This document shows, in pieces, positions 1-5,246 of a DNA stretch of 5,791 nucleotides; the stretch's first letter is position 1; each line of letters begins with the position of its first letter. Where the stretch lies: contig CAJJPW010000142.1 of the NCBI GenBank assembly GCA_905193725.1, forward strand, positions 1 through 5,791, in the 5' to 3' direction. The DNA comes from an uncultured Eubacteriales bacterium (GTDB lineage: Bacteria; Bacillota; Clostridia; Christensenellales; Christensenellaceae). A program made the position numbers and the translations under genes. The notes under the pieces are model-generated. The model did no database searches. It was not told the DNA's origin and saw nothing but the letters and a program-made list of their open reading frames with translations.

Positions 1-261
1 TATTTTCAGGCTATATTCGCCAATTCCCTGTTTGCAGATCGGACTTCTCTCTATCTGCTCTCTCATTTTGGCGGTCTTTTGTTGCTGTGCATCCTGTTTT
101 CCCTGCCTCTTACTAGCTTCTTGGGGCTGCATAGCCCATCCATCCAGCGCCGCAAGTGGTATATCGTCTGCTCGAACCTCTGTCTCATATTGATTTTTGT
201 GGTGAGCATTGCCCATTTGGTCAGCCTGACGTATAATCCCTTTTTGTACTTCCGCTTTTAG
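1..261 (+). CDS. MBOAT family O-acyltransferase (AlgI-like), 3' end only
   Basis: This is the last 86 residues of an integral-membrane acyltransferase; reading frame 1 is open from the window edge to the TAG stop, so the gene begins upstream. Two hydrophobic segments are visible, about residues 24-43 and 53-76, joined by a short basic loop (QRRK). The protein ends in YNPFLYFRF, the aromatic C-terminal tail typical of AlgI-type MBOAT proteins, which are usually about 450-500 residues long. By family knowledge, these proteins pass an acetyl group from a cytoplasmic donor through the membrane to a partner that acetylates a surface polysaccharide or peptidoglycan. The catalytic histidine region lies outside the window. 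The gene immediately downstream encodes exactly such a partner (DHHW family) after a 12-base gap, so co-transcription is likely. The family call is firm; the acetylated glycan cannot be told. Confidence 0.85.
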   Translation, partial: YFQAIFANSLFADRTSLYLLSHFGGLLLLCILFSLPLTSFLGLHSPSIQRRKWYIVCSNLCLILIFVVSIAHLVSLTYNPFLYFRF

Positions 262-268
262 AAAGGAG
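262..268 (+). promoter_or_regulatory. Ribosome binding site of the DHHW gene
   Basis: AAAGGAG starts directly after the stop codon of the MBOAT gene and lies 5 bases before the ATG at 274. It fixes the start of the DHHW gene and shows that the two genes are translated independently from what is probably one transcript. Confidence 0.8.
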
Positions 269-273
269 CTGCT

Positions 274-1410
274 ATGAAACATCCAGGTAAGTTTCTCCCC
301 ATCGCGTTTTTACTCATATTAGGAGTCTTTACTTTTGCCAGCTTTGTGTTGCCCGATCGGGAGTTCTCTCAGCGGGAGAATCGCAACTTGGCATCCCCTC
401 CTGATTTTTCTTGGCAGAGCTTTCAATCCGGACGCTTTACCGAAGATTTTGACGAATACTTAGCTGATCAATTTCCCCTGCGCGATGCCTTTATGGATGT
501 AAAAATCTCCAGCGATCACCTGTTGCAGAAAAAGGAAAATGAGGGAATCTATTTTGGCAAAGATGACTATTTGCTGGCCCGATATTCTTCCCCGGGTCCA
601 ACACTCCAAACCAATTTAGAGCATATCAAGGCCTTTGCCAAGTCCCATAAAGACTTCCAGGTCTTTGTAATGCCCGTGCCCACCAGCACAGCCATTTATC
701 CAGAAATGCTCCCCGCCTTTGCTCTCAATGCAGACCAAGGTGAGACCATCCAACAGATACAGAATGCCTTACATGGCTCTGCCACTGTCGTCTCTCTATT
801 GCAGCCTCTTGAGGCGCAAAAGGACAAGTACCTGTATTTCCGTCTGGACCATCATTGGACACAGCAAGGGGCATATGTGGCCTATGAGCAGTTGGGCCAG
901 TTTTTAGGATACACCCCTCATAGTGAGGAGTACTTCACTCCCACACTGCTCACCGACCAGTTTCGGGGCTCATACTACGCCAAGAGCGGCACCCAGCTTC
1001 TGACACCCGACAGCATTTTTTGGCTACAGCCCACCAGGTCCTACCACAGCTGGGTGGAGTTCACCGATGATAATACCTCTCTTTCCGGTCTTTTAAGCCC
1101 TACTTGGTTGGAGAAAGGAGATCCTTATAGCGTATTTTTAGATGGCAATCACGCCAGCATGGTCATTCATACGGATTTGCCAGCCAATGCAGACTGTGGT
1201 AAACTGCTGGTAGTAAAGGATTCCTATGCCCATACTCTGCTGCCCCTTTTGGCCAACCACTATGGAGAAATACATGTGTTAGATCTGCGATACTTTCGGC
1301 AGGATGTATCATCCTATATGGACCTCCATGGCATCCAGCAGCTTTTCATCGTAGCGGGGCTGCAAAACTTGGATACGGATTTGGGATTATACTACCTTTC
1401 CCCTTCTTGA
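274..1410 (+). CDS. DHHW family (AlgX/AlgJ-like) extracytoplasmic O-acetyltransferase
   Basis: This 378-residue protein probably transfers acetyl groups, supplied by the MBOAT protein just upstream, onto an extracellular polysaccharide or cell-wall glycan. Residues 7-26 form one hydrophobic segment, a signal anchor, so the rest lies outside the membrane. After it comes the family's conserved DREFSQRENR stretch (28-37). The name-giving DHHW motif is at 192-195, and KDSYAH is at 315-320. By analogy with AlgX/AlgJ SGNH-like enzymes, Ser317 would be the nucleophile, with Asp192 and His194 completing the triad (inference from motif spacing). The length is normal for the family. The ATG at 274 is preceded by AAAGGAG at a good distance. 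The MBOAT plus DHHW pair is a known arrangement in Gram-positive glycan O-acetylation loci. The substrate cannot be read from the sequence. Confidence 0.88.
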   Translation: MKHPGKFLPIAFLLILGVFTFASFVLPDREFSQRENRNLASPPDFSWQSFQSGRFTEDFDEYLADQFPLRDAFMDVKISSDHLLQKKENEGIYFGKDDYLLARYSSPGPTLQTNLEHIKAFAKSHKDFQVFVMPVPTSTAIYPEMLPAFALNADQGETIQQIQNALHGSATVVSLLQPLEAQKDKYLYFRLDHHWTQQGAYVAYEQLGQFLGYTPHSEEYFTPTLLTDQFRGSYYAKSGTQLLTPDSIFWLQPTRSYHSWVEFTDDNTSLSGLLSPTWLEKGDPYSVFLDGNHASMVIHTDLPANADCGKLLVVKDSYAHTLLPLLANHYGEIHVLDLRYFRQDVSSYMDLHGIQQLFIVAGLQNLDTDLGLYYLSPS

Positions 1411-1445
1411 GCAGATGTATGCGGCCTTTGGGAATGGATATCTTC

Positions 1446-1451
1446 AGGAGG
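1446..1451 (+). promoter_or_regulatory. Ribosome binding site that sets the glycerate kinase start
   Basis: AGGAGG lies 5 bases before the ATG at 1457. The in-frame ATG further upstream at 1415 has no such site, and translation from it would add 14 residues unlike the family. This supports 1457 as the true start. Confidence 0.85.
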
Positions 1452-1456
1452 ATCAA

Positions 1457-2572
1457 ATGAACATCTTATTGGCGCCAGATTCCTTTAAAGGCACTTTTAC
1501 TTCCCGTGAGATCAGCTGCGCCTTAGAAGCGGCCATTCTCCGCCACCATCCATCGGCTCACGTCAAAAAGGTTCTCATTTCAGATGGAGGTGAGGGGTTT
1601 CTAGCGGCAGTTCTCTCATTACTGCCCGGCCAGGTAATGACTAACACAGTTACCGGTCCCTATGGAGAACCTGTCAAGGCACAATGGGCCATTCTTCCAG
1701 ACGGCACTGGTGTCATTGAAATGGCACAGGCCTCCGGACTGGGTCTGAACACACAGCGCAACCCCCTTGTGGCCACTTCCTTTGGCACAGGAGAGCTGAT
1801 TGCCCACGCATTAGATGCGGGCTGTCACCGCATTCTATTGGGTCTAGGGGGGAGTGCCACCAACGACGGTGGAGTGGATATGATCAAAGCGCTAGGGGCG
1901 CAAATCTCATACGTCGACCACAACGAACACTTTGGAGGAGCTGGTCTGAGCCTCATCGACCGCATTGACCTTGGCACTATGGATCCACGCATTTCTGAGA
2001 CACAGTTTGATGTGCTGTGCGATGTACAAAATCATCTATTGGGGCCTCAGGGTGCCACTTATACCTTTGGGCCGCAAAAAGGTGCAGATCACGAGATGTT
2101 AGGTGAACTGGAGGCGGGCATGAACCATCTCTCCCAACTTATGGGAGAGATTTTGGGTGTTTCATTGGATTCCTTACCAGGAGGGGGCGCTGCTGGCGGC
2201 ATGGGGGCCATGCTTTTGGGGGCGTTCCACGCCACCTTTCATCTGGGAATCGACCTTCTCCTCCACATGTCCCATTTTGAACAGTTGGTCTCTTGGGCGG
2301 ACGTGGTCATCACAGGTGAAGGAAAAATTGACGGACAAAGCGCACAGGGCAAAGTCCTCAGCGGCATAGGCAAATACTGCACAAATACCCGCCTGTTGGC
2401 TCTTTGTGGCGTCTTGGGCCCAGACTATTCCCAGATCTACCAGCACCATGTAGATGCGGTTATGCCCATTGTCTGCGATTTTATGGATTTTTCTACCATG
2501 GAAAAGCACAAGCAGGCGTATTTAGAAGATGCGGCAGACCGCCTGGTACGCCTAGCTCTATTCTCCTATTAA
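1457..2572 (+). CDS. Glycerate kinase, type I (GarK/GlxK family)
   Basis: This 371-residue cytosolic enzyme phosphorylates D-glycerate with ATP, giving 2-phosphoglycerate in characterised GarK-like members, and so feeds glycerate into lower glycolysis. The family signatures are all present in order: the N-terminal MNILLAPDSFKG (1-12), DGGEGF (43-48), GGSATNDGG (131-139), CDVQNHLLGPQGA (188-200), the glycine-rich PGGGAAGGMG (241-250) and ITGEGKIDGQS (285-295). The length is usual for the family and no break is seen. The start was chosen from the AGGAGG site at 1446 and because homologues begin with a near-identical NILLAPDSFKG strand. The gene lies 46 bases after the DHHW gene with no terminator or clear promoter between, so it may be the last gene of that operon. 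Nothing in the window explains a metabolic link to glycan acetylation. It runs convergently into the superoxide dismutase gene. Confidence 0.95.
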   Translation: MNILLAPDSFKGTFTSREISCALEAAILRHHPSAHVKKVLISDGGEGFLAAVLSLLPGQVMTNTVTGPYGEPVKAQWAILPDGTGVIEMAQASGLGLNTQRNPLVATSFGTGELIAHALDAGCHRILLGLGGSATNDGGVDMIKALGAQISYVDHNEHFGGAGLSLIDRIDLGTMDPRISETQFDVLCDVQNHLLGPQGATYTFGPQKGADHEMLGELEAGMNHLSQLMGEILGVSLDSLPGGGAAGGMGAMLLGAFHATFHLGIDLLLHMSHFEQLVSWADVVITGEGKIDGQSAQGKVLSGIGKYCTNTRLLALCGVLGPDYSQIYQHHVDAVMPIVCDFMDFSTMEKHKQAYLEDAADRLVRLALFSY

Positions 2573-2591
2573 TTGCGTTTATCTGTGCAAA

Positions 2592-2629
2592 AATACGCTG
2601 TAAGCTTTTATTAGGGCTTGCAGCGTATT
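2592..2629 (-). terminator. Rho-independent terminator of the spl-sod unit
   Basis: A 14-base inverted repeat (arms 2592-2605 and 2616-2629, loop of 10) pairs fully apart from one G-U wobble. Read on the - strand, the hairpin begins 13 bases after the superoxide dismutase stop and is followed by a run of five T (complement of the A-run at 2589-2593), the classic form. On the + strand the hairpin is followed by CACACC rather than T, so it would end glycerate kinase transcripts less efficiently, although it is the only hairpin found between the two convergent genes. Confidence 0.88.
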
Positions 2630-2642
2630 CACACCTTCTATG

Positions 2643-3293
2643 CTATCTGGGGAGCTTTCCAAACTGTTTTAGCAGTTCATCGTAATTTCTCGTGGCGCGG
2701 TTCCAGTTGATCACATTTCTCCAATTTTCAATGTATTCTCCTCGCCTGTTTTGGTTTTTCAGATAATAGGCGTGTTCCCAAACATCCAGCGGTAGTACAG
2801 GATAGAGCCCTTGGGAAATGGGATTATCTTGGTTTGCCGTGGTCACAATGGAGAGCTTTCCATTTTTGTCTGTAACCAACCATGCCCAGCCCGAGCCAAA
2901 TACGCTTTTGCCTGCCTCTGTCATAGCGTTCATCATATTGCCCATGGATCCAAAATCCCGATCGATCGCCCTTTGGAGGTTTCCCGTGGGAGCGCTGCGC
3001 CCTGGCGCCATGGAGAGCCAAAATAGGTCGTGATTTAGCACACCTCCTGCGTTATCCCGCACTCCTTTGCGAATTTGCACAGGCAAGCGGTTGAGGTTGG
3101 TGAGCAGCTCAAATAAACTCCAGTCTTGAAATTCCTCATACATTTTTAAAATATCATTTAAGTTCTCCACATATGTTCTATAATGTCCGTCGTGATGAAT
3201 GCGCATGGTCTTTTCATCGATGTAAGGTTCTAATGCATTGTAAGCATAGGGTAGTGGCATGACTTTAAAGGGATATTCTTGCGTCAATTCCAA
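2643..3293 (-). CDS. sodA: Superoxide dismutase, Fe/Mn family with Mn-type residues
   Basis: This 216-residue enzyme converts superoxide to hydrogen peroxide and oxygen using one bound metal ion. The four metal ligands are visible: His33 (in RIHHDGHY), His88 (in LNHDLFW), Asp170 and His174 (in the signature DVWEHAYY, 170-177). The second-sphere residues His37 and Tyr41 are also present. Gly84 and Gln155 (in NQDNP) match the pattern of manganese enzymes, where iron enzymes place the glutamine near the second ligand; metal use remains an inference. The reading frame opens with TTG at 3293; a second TTG at 3287 is possible. Either has an AAAGGAAAGGA stretch upstream. The ATG at 3260 has no such site and would remove a normal first strand. 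The gene follows the spl homologue by 50 bases without a terminator. In some spore formers SodA is a spore-coat-associated protein, which would suit this neighbour. Confidence 0.93.
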   Translation of the reverse strand: MELTQEYPFKVMPLPYAYNALEPYIDEKTMRIHHDGHYRTYVENLNDILKMYEEFQDWSLFELLTNLNRLPVQIRKGVRDNAGGVLNHDLFWLSMAPGRSAPTGNLQRAIDRDFGSMGNMMNAMTEAGKSVFGSGWAWLVTDKNGKLSIVTTANQDNPISQGLYPVLPLDVWEHAYYLKNQNRRGEYIENWRNVINWNRATRNYDELLKQFGKLPR

Positions 3294-3296
3294 CAG

Positions 3297-3307
3297 TCCT
3301 TTCCTTT
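3297..3307 (-). promoter_or_regulatory. Purine-rich ribosome binding site of sodA
   Basis: On the - strand, AAAGGAAAGGA precedes two candidate TTG starts. The first AGGA sits 8 bases before the TTG at 3293 and the second sits 9 bases before the TTG at 3287, so the two starts cannot be separated by spacing. The in-frame stop at 3321-3323 rules out a much longer protein. Confidence 0.6.
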
Positions 3308-3343
3308 TTTTATTACTATCCTATGAAATATCCCCACATTTTG

Positions 3344-4351
3344 CTAACAGACATATGCGATATGGCACTGGGGCAAATAGTACTTTACCAATTCTACCAG
3401 ATATTTCTCCCCTTGTTCAAAGTATTCACTTTTATAGCGATACTTTCCCCTGCCACAGGTCTTCATCATCTTAGGATCAAAAATGGGATATGCATTGGGG
3501 AAGGCCTGGCGATTAATCTGATTTTGTGCCACGCCATATGTCATGAAGATAATCTCCACACATAGTCCCCTTTTCATTCTCTCTGGTAGTACATCGCTTA
3601 TGGTCTGCATAAGCCCTTTGTAAAGCTCTTCGTATCCTTCTACCATCATCACCGGGGCGATGAGAATACCCACAGGGTATCCGACCTCATATAGATGGAT
3701 TAGCGCCTGTAATCGCTGGCTTAGGCTGCTAGTCCCCAATTCCACACGGGAGATGAGAAGATCTGGGTTGAGGCTCATGCGAATGGTCACATTTCCACTG
3801 TGTTTGAGTCCTAACAAGGGCTTTACCATATGAAATTTTGTGGGCAGCGTCAACTGGGCATTGGATACTGGGGCAAACTGTTCAATAGTCCATTCCAGAT
3901 TCCCCGTTACCGTGTTTTCTAAGACCAAGTCGCTATTGGAGCCAATTTCCAAGGTAAGGTGCTTTTCAGACTTTTGCGCCGTTCTTATGAGTTTATCCAT
4001 CATCTGCTGTCGGTTGACAAACACTCTAAGATATGAACACTGAAAAAAATTGCATACCAAATAACAGTAAAGGCACATGCCGCTGCAGCCCGAGGAGGTA
4101 TAGGGCACCAGATAATCCGATGTCTTTTGGTTTTTCACATAGGTCAGCGATTTTCTCACGCCGATGACCAAGTATTTTTTGAGGGAAGGGAAAGCGCTAA
4201 GCGGTTGGCTGCGCAACTGGTCTATTTTATGATGTTGCTCAATAAAAAATACCGGAACATTGGGATACTTTTCTATCAGTTCTTCCGTTTGATCATATTC
4301 TTGTGCTGCCTTTTCTAAAAATATCTTTTGAGGTACAAAATCTTTTTGCAT
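3344..4351 (-). CDS. splB: Spore photoproduct lyase homologue (radical SAM), atypical donor site
   Basis: By family, this 335-residue radical-SAM enzyme splits the spore photoproduct (a thymine dimer formed by UV in spore DNA) back to two thymines during germination. Numbered from the chosen start, the cluster motif CxxxCxxC is at Cys89, Cys93 and Cys96, and the flanking Tyr95 and Tyr97 match the two tyrosines of the Bacillus radical-transfer path. Other family blocks are LVIGVRKSL (61-69), LRVFVN (108-113), SLNP (193-196), ELGTSS (204-209) and GRGKYRY (300-306). Oddly, the place of the Bacillus hydrogen-donor cysteine (Cys141 there) is Ser138 here, inside EIGSNSDLV, and no cysteine occurs in the 30 residues before the cluster. 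Two extra cysteines (100 and 105) follow the cluster. The start at 4351 has AAAGGTG at a good distance; the ATG at 4390 does not. The gene leads the unit with sodA. It may be a true lyase with another donor, or a related enzyme of new specificity. Confidence 0.87.
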   Translation of the reverse strand: MQKDFVPQKIFLEKAAQEYDQTEELIEKYPNVPVFFIEQHHKIDQLRSQPLSAFPSLKKYLVIGVRKSLTYVKNQKTSDYLVPYTSSGCSGMCLYCYLVCNFFQCSYLRVFVNRQQMMDKLIRTAQKSEKHLTLEIGSNSDLVLENTVTGNLEWTIEQFAPVSNAQLTLPTKFHMVKPLLGLKHSGNVTIRMSLNPDLLISRVELGTSSLSQRLQALIHLYEVGYPVGILIAPVMMVEGYEELYKGLMQTISDVLPERMKRGLCVEIIFMTYGVAQNQINRQAFPNAYPIFDPKMMKTCGRGKYRYKSEYFEQGEKYLVELVKYYLPQCHIAYVC

Positions 4352-4355
4352 ATAA

Positions 4356-4362
4356 CACCTTT
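4356..4362 (-). promoter_or_regulatory. Ribosome binding site that sets the spl start
   Basis: AAAGGTG on the - strand has its AAGG core 6 bases before the ATG at 4351. For the upstream in-frame ATG at 4390 the nearest AGGAG-like site is about 18 bases away, too far. The protein from 4351 begins MQKDFVPQKIF, as spore photoproduct lyases usually do. Confidence 0.7.
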
Positions 4363-4441
4363 TTTTCCTTAGTGTTACCTGCCGTCTCATATCTATGTAA
4401 ATTTATTTCTCCTATTTTGCTGAAATATCCATTCAAATTGA

Positions 4442-4465
4442 GACAGGATTATTCAAGCCAGTGTC
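4442..4465. repeat. Imperfect inverted repeat in the divergent promoter region
   Basis: GACAGG (4442-4447) and CC-AG-TGTC (4458-4465) form inverted arms of six pairs with a two-base bulge around a 10-base AT-rich spacer. It lies about 100 bases before the recombinase promoter and about 90 bases before the spl start. It could be an operator or a recombinase-binding half-site pair, but it is short enough to occur by chance. Confidence 0.25.
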
Positions 4466-4543
4466 ATTTCCATATATTTGTTTCAATACACCTTTTCTTA
4501 TTTATTTTTCATTTTTTACTAGTAATATCAATTATTTCCGATG

Positions 4544-4571
4544 TTTTCCCCATGTAAAATTCCTGTATAAT
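4544..4571 (+). promoter_or_regulatory. Probable vegetative (sigma-A type) promoter of the recombinase gene
   Basis: A perfect -10 box TATAAT is at 4566-4571, preceded by a weak -35-like TTTTCC at 4544-4549 with 16 bases between. Transcription would start near 4578, giving a leader of about 27 bases before the ATG. The -10 box is convincing; the -35 box is not. Confidence 0.5.
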
Positions 4572-4590
4572 AATATGAGTAGTTCAGTAT

Positions 4591-4598
4591 AAAGGAGG
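4591..4598 (+). promoter_or_regulatory. Strong ribosome binding site of the recombinase gene
   Basis: AAAGGAGG, a near-perfect Shine-Dalgarno sequence, lies 6 bases before the ATG at 4605 and fixes this start. Confidence 0.88.
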
Positions 4599-4604
4599 TT
4601 TTTT

Positions 4605-5237
4605 ATGTCTCATATTTTCGGCTACATGCGGGTTTCGACGCTGGAGCAAAAAGCCGACCGGCAACTGATTGAACTGCTACAATTTGGTATTTCCAGAAAA
4701 AATATCTACATGGATAAACAATCCGGCAAGGATTTTGACCGTCCCGCGTATCAGCGTCTGCGTCGGAAGATACGCGAAGGCGATCTCGTGGTGCTCAAAA
4801 GCATCGATCGCTTGGGCAGAAATTATAAGGACATTTTGACAGAATGGCAATTCATTACTAAAAATAAAAAGGCGGATATCCTCATACTGGATATGCCGCT
4901 TTTGGATACCCGTCGGGATAAGGATCTGGTGGGCACTTTAATTGCAGATATTGTGCTTCAGCTCCTCTCCTATGTGGCAGAAGTAGAGCGGGTAAATATT
5001 CGCCAGCGCCAGGCCGAGGGCATTGCCGCTGCCCGGGCACGGGGTGTCCACTTGGGGCGTCGCCCTAACCCCATTCCCGATGGCTTCCCTGCCATCTATC
5101 ATCTGTGGCTCAACAAGGAGATTACTCCCCCTCAGGCATTTCAGATGTCGGGGATGACGCCAGGGCAATTTTATTGGACGGCGAGAAAATACCGAATCGC
5201 CCTAAGTAGCAACGTACGCACATTGGAAAAGGCTTAA
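4605..5237 (+). CDS. Small serine recombinase (resolvase/invertase family)
   Basis: This 210-residue protein is a complete small serine recombinase that cuts and rejoins DNA at paired sites through a covalent serine link. The catalytic domain starts with YMRVST, giving Ser11 as nucleophile and Arg9 beside it. Other active-site residues lie in QSGKDFDRP (39-47, Arg46) and SIDRLGRN (66-73, Asp68, Arg69, Arg72). The long helix after Glu126 (VERVNIRQRQAEG) is the dimer and DNA-entry helix, and residues 171-196 form the C-terminal helix-turn-helix that reads the site. The size matches resolvases and invertases, not the large phage integrases. It stands alone: no transposase, terminal repeats or obvious paired sites occur nearby. 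It has its own promoter and strong ribosome binding site, and its stop is 9 bases from the end of the convergent rsmI. Whether it resolves, inverts or has a housekeeping role cannot be told. Confidence 0.93.
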   Translation: MSHIFGYMRVSTLEQKADRQLIELLQFGISRKNIYMDKQSGKDFDRPAYQRLRRKIREGDLVVLKSIDRLGRNYKDILTEWQFITKNKKADILILDMPLLDTRRDKDLVGTLIADIVLQLLSYVAEVERVNIRQRQAEGIAAARARGVHLGRRPNPIPDGFPAIYHLWLNKEITPPQAFQMSGMTPGQFYWTARKYRIALSSNVRTLEKA

Positions 5238-5246
5238 CCCATTATT

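Larger units (their letters stand above)
4352..4604. other. AT-rich divergent intergenic region
   Basis: This stretch separates spl (- strand) from the recombinase gene (+ strand) and must hold the promoters of both. It is clearly richer in A and T than the genes on either side. It contains the recombinase promoter, an imperfect inverted repeat at 4442-4465, and two copies of GTCTCATAT in direct orientation near its ends (4384-4392 and 4607-4615). No convincing promoter for spl could be picked on the - strand. Open frames crossing this stretch are hydrophobic, T-rich and without ribosome binding sites, so no protein is called. Confidence 0.6.

Noticed and set aside
1415..1456. Longer glycerate kinase starting at the ATG at 1415
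   Set aside because: There is no ribosome binding site there, and the AGGAGG at 1446 clearly serves the ATG at 1457, where the family's conserved N-terminus begins.
2174..2509. 111-residue - strand reading frame inside the glycerate kinase gene
   Set aside because: It is antisense to a well-supported enzyme gene, resembles no family I know, and has no visible translation signal.
3294..3343. Terminator or separate promoter between spl and sodA
   Set aside because: The 50-base gap has a direct repeat of TATCC but no hairpin with a T-run and no clear -35/-10 pair.
4352..4390. N-terminal extension of 13 residues to the spl product from an upstream ATG at 4390
   Set aside because: The nearest ribosome binding site to that ATG is about 18 bases away, the added residues are basic and unlike SPL starts, and the ATG at 4351 has a well-placed AAAGGTG.
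4391..4540. Sporulation sigma-factor (sigma-G or sigma-E type) promoter for spl on the - strand
   Set aside because: TGAATA occurs near 4451-4456 (complement) and CATAGATA near 4390-4397, but neither has a matching partner box at proper spacing, so no promoter was called.
4303..4557. Hydrophobic 84-residue + strand reading frame across the spl-recombinase intergenic region
   Set aside because: It has no ribosome binding site, is antisense to the start of spl, and its hydrophobicity follows simply from T-rich DNA.
4391..4604. Invertible promoter switch controlled by the recombinase
   Set aside because: No pair of long inverted repeats flanks this segment; the clearest flanking repeat is direct and only 9 bases long.
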